A stretch of 64,000 nucleotides of DNA from positions 14,705,021-14,769,020 of the forward strand of contig OX335642.1 in the NCBI GenBank assembly GCA_946894095.1. The letters run 5' to 3'. Positions 1 through 13,200 of the stretch are shown in pieces (within the stretch, counting starts at the first letter, position 1; each line of letters starts with the position of its first letter). Under the pieces are notes generated by a model that worked only from the letters and a program-made list of their open reading frames with translations, was not told the origin of the DNA and did not search any database. The position numbers were made by a program, and so were the translations under genes. The DNA is from Incurvaria masculella (lineage: Eukaryota > Arthropoda > Insecta > Lepidoptera > Incurvariidae).

Positions 1-33
1 ATGTGTGCGTTTTGCTTAAGTTAAAAAACGAAT
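1..33 (+). CDS. Possible end of an upstream exon of the mucin-like gene (partial)
   Basis: The window opens inside a possible exon. Reading from base 3 the frame is open (VCVLLKLKNE plus one base) up to a consensus donor, gtaagt, at 34. It ends in phase 1, which is what the next confirmed exon at 1000 needs. The hydrophobic VCVLL could be the tail of a signal peptide, which a membrane protein of this kind should have. The stretch is very short, so this is a guess. A competing candidate is a start codon at 80 with a donor at 138, also phase 1, but that would give a 19-residue N-terminus without a signal peptide. Confidence 0.3.
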
Positions 34-999
34 GTAAGTTCACCATGTTTGAGAATATTCAGAGATTTTGTTACATCGCATGAACCGTCGGCTGGAGCGC
101 GCGAGTCAGCTGGGCGGACAGTTTATGCTTTGTGAAAGTAAATGATGTTGCAATTGTTAACTCACCTGGAGTTATTGAATTGAATAATTCAAATTGATGA
201 ATTTGAATACCAACTATTTGTAAAAAAAATAGTGTTATAAATGGATTACTTAAATAAATAATGTGTCACAGTATAATTATAAATTGTTAACTGTATACTC
301 GTTGTAGACTTGACAAATTAGGTTAATAAACATATGAAACTTTGTTTGTGTTTAATTTTGTAATGTCTTAGAAAAAATAAGTAGTTTGTGATATCCCCAA
401 ATACAAATAATACGCTTAAAGAATAGACTCTGCTTCCTTAATCCTTAATATGTAATGAAGACTGACAGTACAAATAAATTGTGTAACAAAAATAGGCCAC
501 AATTTAAATGACCTTGACTAGACAGAGAAGATTCCCTGCTTCCTACCGATGGATGGTCCACTCCTCTCCAAGAGACCACCCAAAATCCAATAAAGGTGAG
601 TTGGCTTATAAATAAATTAACACAATATTTAATGATAAGTATTGAATACCTGTTAGTAGAAGTGAGAAGGGATACTATATGTTTGTGCAATATTTATTAA
701 ATAAATAAACGCTGGCATTCAATGGCAATTCGAAGTTTTTATTAATGCCTTATCAAAAGTTGAAACTCAATGTCGTACTTATTGTTTGTTTTCTTCACAA
801 CGTTTTCTCGGTTTCCTTGTAGAGTTGGGTCTATGTAGACATATATAATATTGCTGTAAAAAGGCTTACTGTAAATATATTTTGTATGGTTTTGTGTTTT
901 TACATTATTTGGTTTATTATATATGATAAAATAAAAGAATATATTTTATTCTATGACGTAGTTGCAAATTCAACCTCTTTATACAAACATACATTTCAG
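34..999. other. Intron or 5' flank with no recognisable gene
   Basis: AT-rich sequence without a convincing exon. If the exon ending at 33 is real, this is the following intron. It ends in a good acceptor (tttcag, 994-999). I see no repeat family or RNA gene here. Confidence 0.4.
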
Positions 1000-1265
1000 C
1001 ATTCAACTCGCATGGTATAGTGTATGACAACTCACCCTGGAGGCCTGGAAGAGACATGGAAATGTCTACTGAGTTGCCATTGGAAGAAGATGAGAGAAAA
1101 CTGAAAAATAATCTAGCTACAAGAATAATGTCAAATGGAGTAGAAGTGGTCGTTAAGGACCACAAAGCTGCTGTGAACGACAATGATGTTAAAATTTTGC
1201 CAGCAACACCAAACGTAAGCCCTACTACATTGCGGAACAAAGCCAAATTTGGTTTAAGCGAGCAG
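1000..1265 (+). CDS. Mucin-like gene: N-proximal ectodomain exon
   Basis: This is the first well-supported exon. The acceptor is tttcag and the donor gtatgc. It enters in phase 1 and leaves in phase 0 (88 codons after the split codon), reading FNSHGIVYDNSPWRPGRDM and onward. It is polar and charged, has no cysteine, and contains an acidic patch (ELPLEEDERK). No domain recognised. The absence of a signal peptide shows that the gene starts further upstream. Confidence 0.7.
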
Positions 1266-4200
1266 GTATGCTTTCTTGTTAAATTAAAAAAAAATTAGAC
1301 GACTATAAAATATAACATGTTTACAAAAATATATTTTCTATTCTCTACAATATTGATATCGTTTATATTTTCTTCTCAGAGAAAAAATAAGAAAACGTTT
1401 TCATCACTGCACTTACCTTCATCACCAGAGCTGAATGCATCCTCGTCTAACAAAGCATTTGTGTCATCATCTGTGGCTACTGTTCTTAATCAACAATACT
1501 TAACGGCAGCTTTTCCTCTGAAACAATTGATGCAGCATAATTATATTATAAAAACATGTCTCACTACCTATACTTATCTTACCACAGTTATTCAAAACAA
1601 AAAGAGCGCCGTTTCCACTTTCGAAACAATTATATCAGTGGTCACCACGGAGTCTCTGACAAAGCTTTTTGGTTCCGATATTATTGATGATATAAGGCCA
1701 ACCAAAGTAAGAGATTTTATAACCTTGATTCTGGGAAACCTAAATTAGCTACTAATAACCCTTCTCTTCAAAGCCATATGAGATGGTGAGAATATAGCCT
1801 TACACTTACCTTTAAGCAAACCAGATCCTGAAAATTATGTGTGATATTTTAGGTGTAACCTCCGAAAGCATATACTTATTAACAAAATAATACCCACCCT
1901 AGCCCATAATGTACATGTCTTGGGGTGATTAAAATTGATTTCTATAAAATATTAGATAAAACATTAAAAAGCCTTTTTTTACAGACAAAATTTGTGGAAA
2001 TGGAAACTATTCAACCAACAGCTTACAAAGAAGATTTTTCTGAGCAAACTGTCTTGATGAAATTGGAAAAACGAATTGATAACATGCACGATGATGGAGA
2101 CCTGAACTATGATATTATCCAGTCTTCAGAAGTTAATAATCCAGGAACGGCATGCTCTACAACATCTTGTCCCTGCAGTCATATTAAAACAGAGAATATA
2201 GACATATTGAAAATCAAGAATACGAATTTATTTAATCAAAAAAACCAACCTTCAGTTGTGCCTTTAAAAAGAATATCAATTAAACCTACCAAACTAAGCT
2301 CAATCAAGCAAGATCAACTAACTTCTACAAGAAAACAAACAATCGACAAAATAACAAACGTTGGTCCATACAAATATGAAACAACTCAACTTCCGCCTTC
2401 AGAGAAAGTGGTTGAAAAATATACCGAAGTTATCAATGAATATTCTGATGAAAAAGATACGTCTAGTGTCGAAAATAGCGATCTTTTGACCAACGAACAA
2501 GCGCCAAGCGAAAACGATAAGCTAGGTGAAAACAAAAAACAAGTGAAGTTAAAAGAAAAACCTTTAAAACACAATAAAACTAAGTTTGCAGTTGCCGACT
2601 TGTTAAAACTCGGTTCTCTGGGAATGAAAGGTCTTTCGCAATTGGCGCCGGTGATTGAAAAGATGACAGGAGATTTCATAAAGAGACATGATGCAAATAA
2701 GTCTATGACCACTACAACTGTAAGACCTGTAACTAAACTTACGCCATATTCTGTTAACAAACGTGTGGAATCTAGTGAAGTTGAAAAGCAAACCAACAAG
2801 TACAGTAGTTTTCCGATGTATATACCAGTGGATGAGTTAGAGACTTCCGAATCTCAACACATCTATACGAACGCTACTTTACATCAAAATTTGGCTTGGG
2901 CAGCTGAACACAAGCATTCGAAAGCTCATTATGGATTTTCAAATTTAGTGCACGAGAGTCCTCTCCTAAATGGAGGAATACCAATAAGCCCCGGCGAAGT
3001 GATTACGGCCAATTCAGATGTAATTGTAGGAAAACCTGCGGTTGGGGGCCCACTGACCCTGGCTGCGAGCGGAATCAAGTTACAAAGTTCTTTAATACCA
3101 TCTTCGTATGATAGCCAAGTCTCTAGCAATGAACCATTTCTGATAAATAAACGACCTCCAAGACCGGAAAAACATCAGTCATCAACCATTTCTAAAGATG
3201 ATGACTCATTTGATTTGAGACCTCCAGAATTACCACAATTAAGACCGCGTCAACCCCCAAAAGATCTGCCGCGCCGTCCAGGTTCCTCCAAACCTAATAA
3301 CGAATTCCCTAGACCTCCTAAATATCACATGGAGAACAATCAATACAACAACCAAAGATTCACACCTAAAGAGCAAAGTATTGCAACTCAAACAATTTTG
3401 GATCATGGAAGTCCAGCACTTTTGGATTACATTCCTGAATTAAGCAATAACAAGCCAAATGAATACAATTTACCAAACCAAGTTAAACACGAAGTGAGCT
3501 ATAAAATCCATGCAAGCCTAGAAAATGATGGCAATATACCAGATTCAAACCCTAGTTCATCCGAAAATATCAATACGAGAGTTCAAAACGATGGAGAATA
3601 TTCGGTTTCAAGTCAGCTTTTTAGTGAATCTATGAAGAAGCCATTCTTAGTCAACATCCAACCTTCAAGAGTTGCAAATGTTTTGATACCGCATGGAAGT
3701 TCCACTGCTCTCATCTTTGCTGGATCTTCTGAACCACATAAAACTGGTGACTATATTGATGATCCACTTCCTTATCCGGAACCGGGCTACTTTGGAAGTT
3801 TTAGTATAGATGCACCACAAATGACGATGGTTCATAATGCCGCCCCCTCAAACGTTCATGACAATTACAACCCGAGTTCTCGAAAGCCATCTCAATCAGA
3901 ATTCCATAAGACAATAACACAAAGTAATACAGTTCCAAGTGAATTTAGTAGCGATTTTATGAACAAATGGAACAAACACAAAATATCTAATATCGACTAC
4001 AAAAAAATACCACCACCAACAAGTAACCAAGAAACTCATATTCAAGTTGGGCCACATATTGCCTCTTATAATCCAGAAAAAATAAATCCTAGTACTCATG
4101 ATTTCGACAAATACAACAATTTGAAAGAAGGAGGAACTCATTCTTATGACGGAAAACAAAAAATCGACAAGGAATACGAAAATCACTTAGCGGTGCCACC

Positions 4201-7200
4201 TCCACCACCTCCAAAAAATAATTATAATTACGATACTAATCAGAATCACGACATGCTTACGAACGGAAGACCATACAATCAAAGACCTATATTCCACACT
4301 AAGCCTATTCAAGATATGAAGGTATTCTTAAATATCCAGCATCCAGTATCGAAACCCATAAGTAATAAATACAACACTGACAACTCTCTTCCACCAAAGG
4401 TTACTTCAGAGATATACTTTGCGTCAGCTGCACCTCAGGATGATAAGAAGGCACCGACTTTTACAGTACATCTGCCAGTAACGACTACCGAAAATGCATT
4501 TAACGAAGGTCAAAAATCGAGGGACCCTAATCCAAACTGGGGGACTCGAAACGAATACTTTAATTTTAATTTTGGACCCCAGCAGTCTTCATCTTTTCGC
4601 CCATACATACCTGATAACAGAAACACGGCAACCGCAAAGGTACCTGTACTAACGTCAGCAGTGAATAAACCCATTACATTTAGTGAAAATGACAATGTTT
4701 ACAGCGTTACTCTTAAAGCTGCTACTAACGTGGCATATTCAGATAAAATTATGGGGTCAAGTGTAGCGGTCCCATTAGGAAAGTCTTATACGAATGCTTC
4801 GGAAATGAATGTTGCTGGAATACCTATCGGGACAAATGTAGCTGTTAAAGTGGATGGGAATCCAGTTTCTTTTCAAAGTTTTGATATGAACAGTCACCGC
4901 GCACCTCCATTCGTTTACAGCGAACAAGAAGACCTGCCAGAAATAATTATGGGGGATAATAGATGGAACTATAGTTTGAACGAAAACAACAAATACAACA
5001 CATCTACGGTGAATTTTAAAGCTAACAATGAAAGCTTAAATAAATCCAGTTATGGGCGTCCACCAAAAGTAAATGTACAATCTGTTTCCAATGATCATTT
5101 TCATAATAGTCACGCCAATTTCCCGATGATTCACGATTCCTCAACAAAATCAAGTCTTCAAAATTCGGAGATGAAACCTGTTACGGAAGACATCGAGGAT
5201 GAGGTACGCATAGAACAAAAACGACCATCTAAATTGATTCCTAATGTTCCTACGAACTCCCATGGATGGTACTCAAGCAATCCAATAAATCAAATGAATA
5301 TCAATAAGTTTGAGAAAATTAACAAGATAAAAGTTGACAGTACAACTCATTACATAATACCCCTTTCTCATTCTCACGCGTCTGATAGCATACCAGAATT
5401 TGGAGAAAAAATACCCAGTATTGGAGTACCGCCCACAGGTTTATGGAATCAACGTCATGAATCAACTGCACAAGGAAAAGATAAAACGAATAAGATCAAT
5501 AGTTATTCAAAAGATAGTTTGATATATAATGGAAACGTACAGCGACCACATCTCACAACACCATCTTTCAACCCTGATTATATACCTTCTAACTTTGGTA
5601 TATTGAAACAACCAACATACCCTATACCAATTAGAGATAATGATGATTACGAAGTTAATAACAAAAACGTTACTTCTGAAAAGGTTAAACCTGTTTATGA
5701 AAATTCTGAAGAGATTTATGACGGTGGATCCGATGAAAGTATAAACGATGAAGAAGTTAGTTTAGAATCAATGAAGATACCAGTTATAAGTACAATGGAT
5801 GAAAAGAAAATCACACCATCATTTCCAACATCGTCGAAGTTACCTAAAGATAAAATCATTGGAAGTACAGAGGATTATGAAGAAGCCAATAATCGTATAA
5901 CTGTTTCTTTCCATAACTTTGGAAGTCAGACAGAAAAACCATTCCTCGGTGATAAATACAATCAAGGCCAGCAAACACCATCCCAATTTTCAACGCAACA
6001 TCCATTATACATTAGCAATAGTCACATGAGGCCAAGACCTTTTAAAGTTAATATAAATGATTCTTCGTTCTCTGACTCTCCTAGCCCGCACTGGCAAATA
6101 AACCACATTCTAGAAAATCTGACCATTACAGAACATGAAAACGACCAAAACCTAGTGTTGAATATAGGAGAAGAAATTATTGGAACCCCAACAAAAAATA
6201 CTACTAAAATCATCAAATTAGATGAAGACCCATATGTAAGTGAAGAAAAATTAAATACCAATCCATCACGTCCGATTTTTTCTCTTAAATATAACCAAAC
6301 TCAATCAAAAAATGAGTCAGCAAACATTATCACTTCAACGGTTCATTTGTCCAACCAAAACCCTCTAACCGTAATTAATATAACCCAAGAAGAAAGTGCT
6401 CCGAGCTCCACTATCATCTTAACACATCTGGACCAAAATAATTCGATGATGGATATTATTAATTTATCTCCGCCACCACCAACTCTGGATTACAACTTCA
6501 AACCCTCGAGTTCTGATGAAACAATAATGGGTATGAGTCCTCCTCCAGCTCGAACGCCGATCATACCTCGTGTCCCTTCTGTAAAGACTCCCCCACCACT
6601 TCGACCATTATCTCGTCCAACTCTTCCGCCGCGAACACCACCACCATATCTAAATAATCCGGTGCGCACGTTACCTCCAAAAACGCAACCACCGCGAACG
6701 TTTACATCACGAACCCCACAAAGAGAACAATCGAAGGATAGTGTTTCCACTTACCGCCCTCCGTACGATATTTTGAAGAGTAGACCTAAATATCCTCCTT
6801 ACAACCGTGACAGATTGCCATCACAGTTTGTTCCAGAATCCTCGATCAAACCACAACAAGATTTTTCTGATTCTCAAAAGGCCAAAGTGGTTTTTCCTAC
6901 TCTCATTTCCTCAGGATGGCTCACTTCTTCGACCGTCGAGTTTCCTACGAGACCTCTACCTGAATATTCTTCTTCGGTCCAATTTTCACTCACTTCTTCT
7001 TATAAAAATCCGACAGTAAGTGAAATAGAATCACAAAGACCAGTTTACGAACAAACACCTGTCTTGGTACCCGATGAGCAGAAGATTATTCCTATAAATT
7101 TCGTTAACACTATTCACGAAGTAACGGATAAGGAAGTACCATCGACGACAAGTAAGACTGCTTATTTGCTGCCAGATTCTGTTACGGAAGAATCTAATAA

Positions 7201-10200
7201 ATCACAGGAAGATCAGGAGACAACGACTGCGATAAAAGTAATTCCTTTGAACAATCGTAATAAAATACAGTATAAGGTTCCTGAGGATTTCAAACTTGCG
7301 AGTGAATCCAGACTAAAATTGCCAATAAATCCTACTGCAGTGATTCGTCCGACCAGGACTATAGTTCACACAGAATCTTTGAAATCTACAAGAATTGTTC
7401 CTCCACGCAAAAAAATCAATAACATCTACGTACCATCATCCAGAATACCATCAGTTTATAGACCAACTATTATTGAGAGTTCGGAATCATCAATTGAAGA
7501 TGAATTTAACCGTATCACTCCGACTGAAACCCTCAAAGAAATTGTGTCATCTAATATTGACTCTGAAAGAGTTATACCACTCATAGAAAGAACTATTTTA
7601 AAACCTAGTATCACCAAAATTATACCAGATATAGTGCCAACACATCACGCTGGTAATGAAATAAAAATATCGGAAGAAATAATTCCAACAAAAACCGAAT
7701 TCAAAACTACCGCTATAACGTTGACAAAAACATTACTAGAACCACCGAAAACAGTGTCGACTACACGGTTTTTAAATTTGACCCATACGTTAACTGTGAC
7801 ACATACTAAAACAAGTTTGGTAAGTCAGTCAGCTGGCGCTATGACACAGACATTAGTGTTGACCAATACCCATACTTCGACGATCGTCGATGTTGTAACT
7901 GAAATTCATACTCAAGTGCAGCCAACTACTATAGTAGAAACCGTTACAAAGCATATTCCTATAGTGCAACCGACACCAGTGTTTGAAAAGACAATGAAAA
8001 CTGAAATACCTGCTTTAGATGATATTTCCATTTCTTCTGAAGAAGAGAATCTAATTATTGCTCCAGGAAACGACACGTTAGATAATATTCAGAAACTCGA
8101 CAAAGACGAAGATAACGACACATTTTTGATAGTCATGAACAAATCTCAAAACGGGGGAACATCTCATTCCGTGAATACGGAGATAGAATCATCAGATTAT
8201 GATGGTGTTACAAGAAACGAGGAAGTAAATAGCAATGGCGTTTCGCAAGTACTGTTCGGTGGAATAGTGTTGGCTGGTACGCCATATTTAGAAACAACAA
8301 ACCTTGGAAAACCTACTGGTATGTGGCAAAGATTAAAGTTTTTTAAAAATAAAATAACATATTAAATGTATTCTAATGCTTTTAACACGTTTTTCAGGAA
8401 GCGGGTATAGCAAAGAATGCCAGCCTGATTGTAAAGCTTCCAGAAATGAGGGGTGCCAGAGGATTGACGGAATGATGAAATGTGTCTGTAGACCTGGTTT
8501 CGCTAGGATGTTCCCAGATAGACCTTGCAAACGTAAGTTAATAAAGCATACTTCGTAAATGTCTCTGTTAAAATACATATCACAGCTACATCATATTTGA
8601 TCAAAAATAATTGTATTTTAGCAACGTACACGTACTCAGTAAAACTGGCTCTAAGTCGTCAAGGCAAAGAGCGTTTGCGGTACCACGACAGTCTCGCAAA
8701 CAATTCCAGTAAAGAGTACCACAGTCTCGCATCTGCCACTCATGAGGGTATCAACAGGATGGTCATGCAGTCGGACTTGAGGGACGTTTTCCACGGGATC
8801 CACATTAATGGCTTTCACCCTGTCGATGTTCCAACTTCCAATGGAGATCAATATACCGGTGTCGCTAACGACTTCTATGTGCAGGTAAAGTTTTGTGTGC
8901 TTGACTGACAGAAAGAAAATGTATTTCTCCATTAAGTCACATTTTAACTCAAGCACATTTTTATCATGAAAATTATTTACATTTTGAGCTCTTTGTTACG
9001 ATGGAAGATCATTAACTAGCTATCTGTTTTCTTTGTGCCTGTAAGCTCTCCGATAATGCACATGAGACTCGCCTGAAGGAGGTCATTGAGAAGTACCTGC
9101 GGACTAACAACTACAGCCTTGGAGGAACCGACGTGTTCGCTTCGGGAGATCTTTTAGATCAACTTCATGTAAGCGGTAAGTAGACTTAATTGAAAGTTTC
9201 ATCGTCATCATTTCAGGCCTTTGCCGTCCGTTGCTGAACGTAGGCCTCCTTCAATGTGCGCCATTTGCCAGCAGTATTTACCAGGTCGTCTGTCCAACGA
9301 TCGGCAAGCTCTGATAGCGGAACAGAAATAGCACATTGGCAGTGTCGTTTACCTTAATTGGAAGTGAAATAATGGGTAATGCTATACTGGATGCAACCAC
9401 AGTCACTGCTCTAATCTTGGCATCCATATATACGCTGTGTCTTGATGAAGTATGTTAACTATTTCAGAAGTAGACAGGCATACTTTTAGCGTCATTTTTC
9501 ATGCTTCGTCGCCAGAAAGTACTAAGCGCTGTTACTATTTGTCCTTCATATTTTATCATTTTCGTCATAGATTTCGACGAGTGTCACAGCGTCCAATTCC
9601 ACGACTGCTCAGAACATGCGCAGTGCTTCAATCTTCGGGGGACGTACACCTGCAGCTGCAAGGAGGGCTTTGCCGACATGAGTGTCAATTCGCTCTACCC
9701 CGGCAGAATATGTTCCGGTATGTTGTTTTTTATGCAGGCTTTCCTCTATCATGTACTATGGATGCTGATGATACTTCTGATTTGCCTTGTTATCTGAAGT
9801 TATATGATAGGAAAGTCTACTTATTACGATAAGTTATGATTAAATTATGTAAATAAACAAGTACATACTACGATGTAGTACCCATGTCAGAAATATGTAA
9901 TATTTTTTTCATCCTGTTTGATTGGAGTCGTCAGCTCTGATGTAAGGCCGGTAGCTTTCTTCTATCGTCCAGGATCCTCCTAGTAAAAAGAGCAGAAGAG
10001 TCTATTTATTCCCCTCATCCTTCCTCTACATTCCGATTACCGATACATAATTGTATCGATTGTCAAGTTGTTAGCAGTTATAAAAAGTTAAATAAAAATA
10101 AAATGGTAATACCGTGTTAGATACCCTGTCAAGTATGTAGTAATGAGCTTTGTTTTAAACAAGTTTTCTGTCTAATAAGGCTTCCTGGATAGTGTAGTAG

Positions 10201-13200
10201 CTTTTTTTTATTAATATTGATTTAAATTTGCTCTTAAAACATTTCTCTCCTAATATCCTAATCTCCTCTGGAATTTTGTTGTTCAACCTTATACTAATAC
10301 AGTTAAAACTTTTTGAATTTTGGTTAACCTATGCTTAACATTTTGTAAATCAGTTTTATGTCTAGTATCGTAGTTATATGCATCAGCATTAAAGGTATTA
10401 TGGTGCTTATATTTCCTAGCATAGCAGAGATTTTGATACACATATGCGCTAGGTAGGGTCATAATTCCTATTTCGCTGCATACACTCCTACAAGAATCTA
10501 TTGCTTTCATACTAAGAATACAAAAGTTGTTTGAAATATCAACTCAAGGTCTGTCATCACCAAAGTATTGGAATTATAAACTAGATTTGGCCTGGATTAT
10601 AAAATGACAAATGGAGCACAACTGTGACGAACTGGTTCTCCAGAGATGGCAAATGCAAGAGAGGACGCTAATACACGTGATGGGAAGACAGCGGAATAGC
10701 GAGAGTCAGAACTCAGTGGAAAGTGTAAGTGGAGGCCTATGCCAAAAAGCACGCTGAACTACTTGACATTTTATAGAAAAATAAAAAACAGTAAATATGC
10801 ATGTATACTCTTAAGGATCAGAATAAAGGGGTTTATTATTATCATTACTAGCAGCCCGTCCCTGCTTTGCACGGGCATAATATCATTTAAAACAATATTA
10901 TTTTGACACAATGATACACAACTAAACCCTTTTTTAAGTAGAGTTCCTACATTGAAATATTTTAAATAAAAAAACTTAGATATTATTATTAGACCGGCCG
11001 GTACCGCCGCAAACACTACGTCCCGCAATTTTTTAATCTGTAATATCTTCGAAAATATTCATTTAAATCATATGCTGTAAAGGGCCAGTTTTGGACTGAT
11101 GGTATCAGACACGGAGATCGACGATCTACGTGGTGTCAGGCTGCGACGTTTACTATAAACAGTACTTTCACCGCAAATATAACAAAAGTTATCAGGACGG
11201 TTTACACACACTCTGGGCAACTTATTACGATATACAGAAAGAACAATCACAAAAAAGAATACATTTTATTTCAATACATTTTATGTTATAATCAAAAACA
11301 CACTTCGGTAGCTTAAATAAGTGTAATCGATTTGGTCGAGTTTTAATAATAACTGAAGGTTATTAAACAAAACGAAATATGAGGTTTATATACGAGTAGG
11401 TTGTAGTGATAAGATGAGCGGCCCGATTTGGAGTAATCAAATCACTGTTTATCAGTGTTATTTTAGTGTGAAAAAATGCCATACAATTATAGGTTTTCTA
11501 CCTTTTTTACTGCAAATATGCGAAGTAATACCTAGTTTACATTCGGAATGTACGTCCGTTAACATCCTGGCTATAAAATGTTTAATTATTACTTCTTGAT
11601 TCCAGCTGAACAAGTTGGCTGCGAGAGATGCAACTACCACGGCGCGTGCTACACCCGAGACGACAAGAGAGTGCTGTGCGAATGTTTCCAGTGGTACGCC
11701 GGTTCCACCTGCCATGTCAACCTCAAGGGTAAGCATCGGCTTCTTACTATGTGTAGCTGAACAAGTCGGCTGCGAGAGATGTAACTACCACGGCGCGTGC
11801 TACACCCGAGACGACAAGAGAGTGCTGTGCGAATGTTTCCAGTGGTACGCCGGTTCCACCTGCCATGTCAACCTCAAGGGTAAGCATCGGCTTCTTACTA
11901 TGTGTAGCTGAACAAGTCGGCTGCGAGAGATGTAACTACCACGGCGCGTGCTACACCCGAGACGACAAGAGAGTGCTGTGCGAATATTTCCATTGGTACG
12001 CCGGTTCCACCTGCCATGTCAACCTCAAGGGTAAGCACCGGCTTCTTACTATGTGTAGCTGAACAAGTCGACTGCGAGAGATGCAACTACCACGGCGCGT
12101 GCTACACCCGAGACGACAAGAGAGTGCTGTGCGAATGTTTCCAGTGGTACGCCGGTTCCACCTGCCATGTCAACCTCAAGGGTAAGCACCGGCTTTTTAC
12201 TATATATAGCTGACCAGGCTGTGAGTGTGTGCTTGCTGGCTCAAACAGTTTTTTTTCATGCAACCTGACAAGGATGGCTAATACCACACAAATACCGTTA
12301 TGAGATTAGCCTGATGCACCACATTCCTGAAGGAAGTAGGTGCCATGCCAGGACCTTCCCTTTATGATCATGGCTACATTGAACTAAATGGAAAATACGG
12401 ACAATTTTAATCATCATCATCATTAGGATATCATCCAATGCGATAGTATCAACCCCGCCCGGGTTGATACTATCGCATCGGCTTAAGCCCTACCACCTAG
12501 TAGGGGAAGGGTAATAGTTTTACTTGGATTCTGAACCATGGAGCAGCTCGCATTCGTGACGAAATGCATGTATCCAACTCAGAACGAGAAAGAAAGTGAT
12601 GCATGAAAGGGGCGAGGATTTCTCCCCCTTTGGGGACCCAGACCTCTGGAATGCTAGGCGAGTCCTCGCGCCACTAGGCTACGAGCCGCCCGTAAGCATT
12701 AGACAATCACGCTCTCAATACAAACTTAGTTTACTACTCATTTGAATACCACTTTTTAAATATGTTTTTTATTTGGTATCTAATTTCAGGCAACGAATAT
12801 ATATATGTGTCTGCATTACTTGTTTTGTCGGTAAATGTATCCTGGGTCAAACCGTAGAGAAATCAAAACTTTTATGAACATTTTATTTTAGCTTTAATGT
12901 CACTCCGTCTGGATAAAAAAAAAACAAAACCAGACACAGAAAATTGTTGCAGATTAGCAACGAGAAAATAACGAGGTTTTTTCTCGTTAGGCATTAAATA
13001 TCAATTCAATTCAACTACGTTTGTATCTCGCCGACACAGTAAGTAAACTATACTTTTTCATACTAAACAAGAACATCTCACATACATATCACATTATTTG
13101 ACATAAGCAACTCACTGCAAACGTACGAAAAAGCATATTTTACAAGATGTAAAGGGATATGATATGCAAGCTGTACCATGTTTCGCAATCCATTTAAAAC

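Larger units (their letters stand above)
9718..11605 (+). other. Intron holding LINE and other repeat remnants
   Basis: Non-coding for the host gene. It holds a LINE reverse-transcriptase C-terminal remnant (10190-10510, minus strand), a dispersed repeat beginning GCAGCCCGTCCC (10849-11090) and a transposon-type FCYICGE peptide remnant (11068-11250, minus strand). The intron ends in gattccag at 11598-11605. Confidence 0.6.
11606..12209 (+). repeat. Tandem array of an EGF exon, four units of 151 bp
   Basis: Units begin at 11606, 11757, 11908 and 12059, an exact 151-bp period. Each unit is one 123-nt EGF exon plus a 28-nt spacer containing donor and acceptor dinucleotides. Copies are nearly identical. 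Reading through any spacer adds KGKHRLLTMCS (or a close variant) and hits TGA, in all four copies. Confidence 0.95.

Noticed and set aside
9452..9832. 126-codon frame overlapping the cbEGF exon
   Set aside because: Wrong frame; the exon 9571-9717 with six EGF cysteines and matching phases explains the region.
12640..12692. A tRNA gene on the minus strand
   Set aside because: A- and B-box-like words are present but no cloverleaf or acceptor stem; the same head starts several SINE copies.
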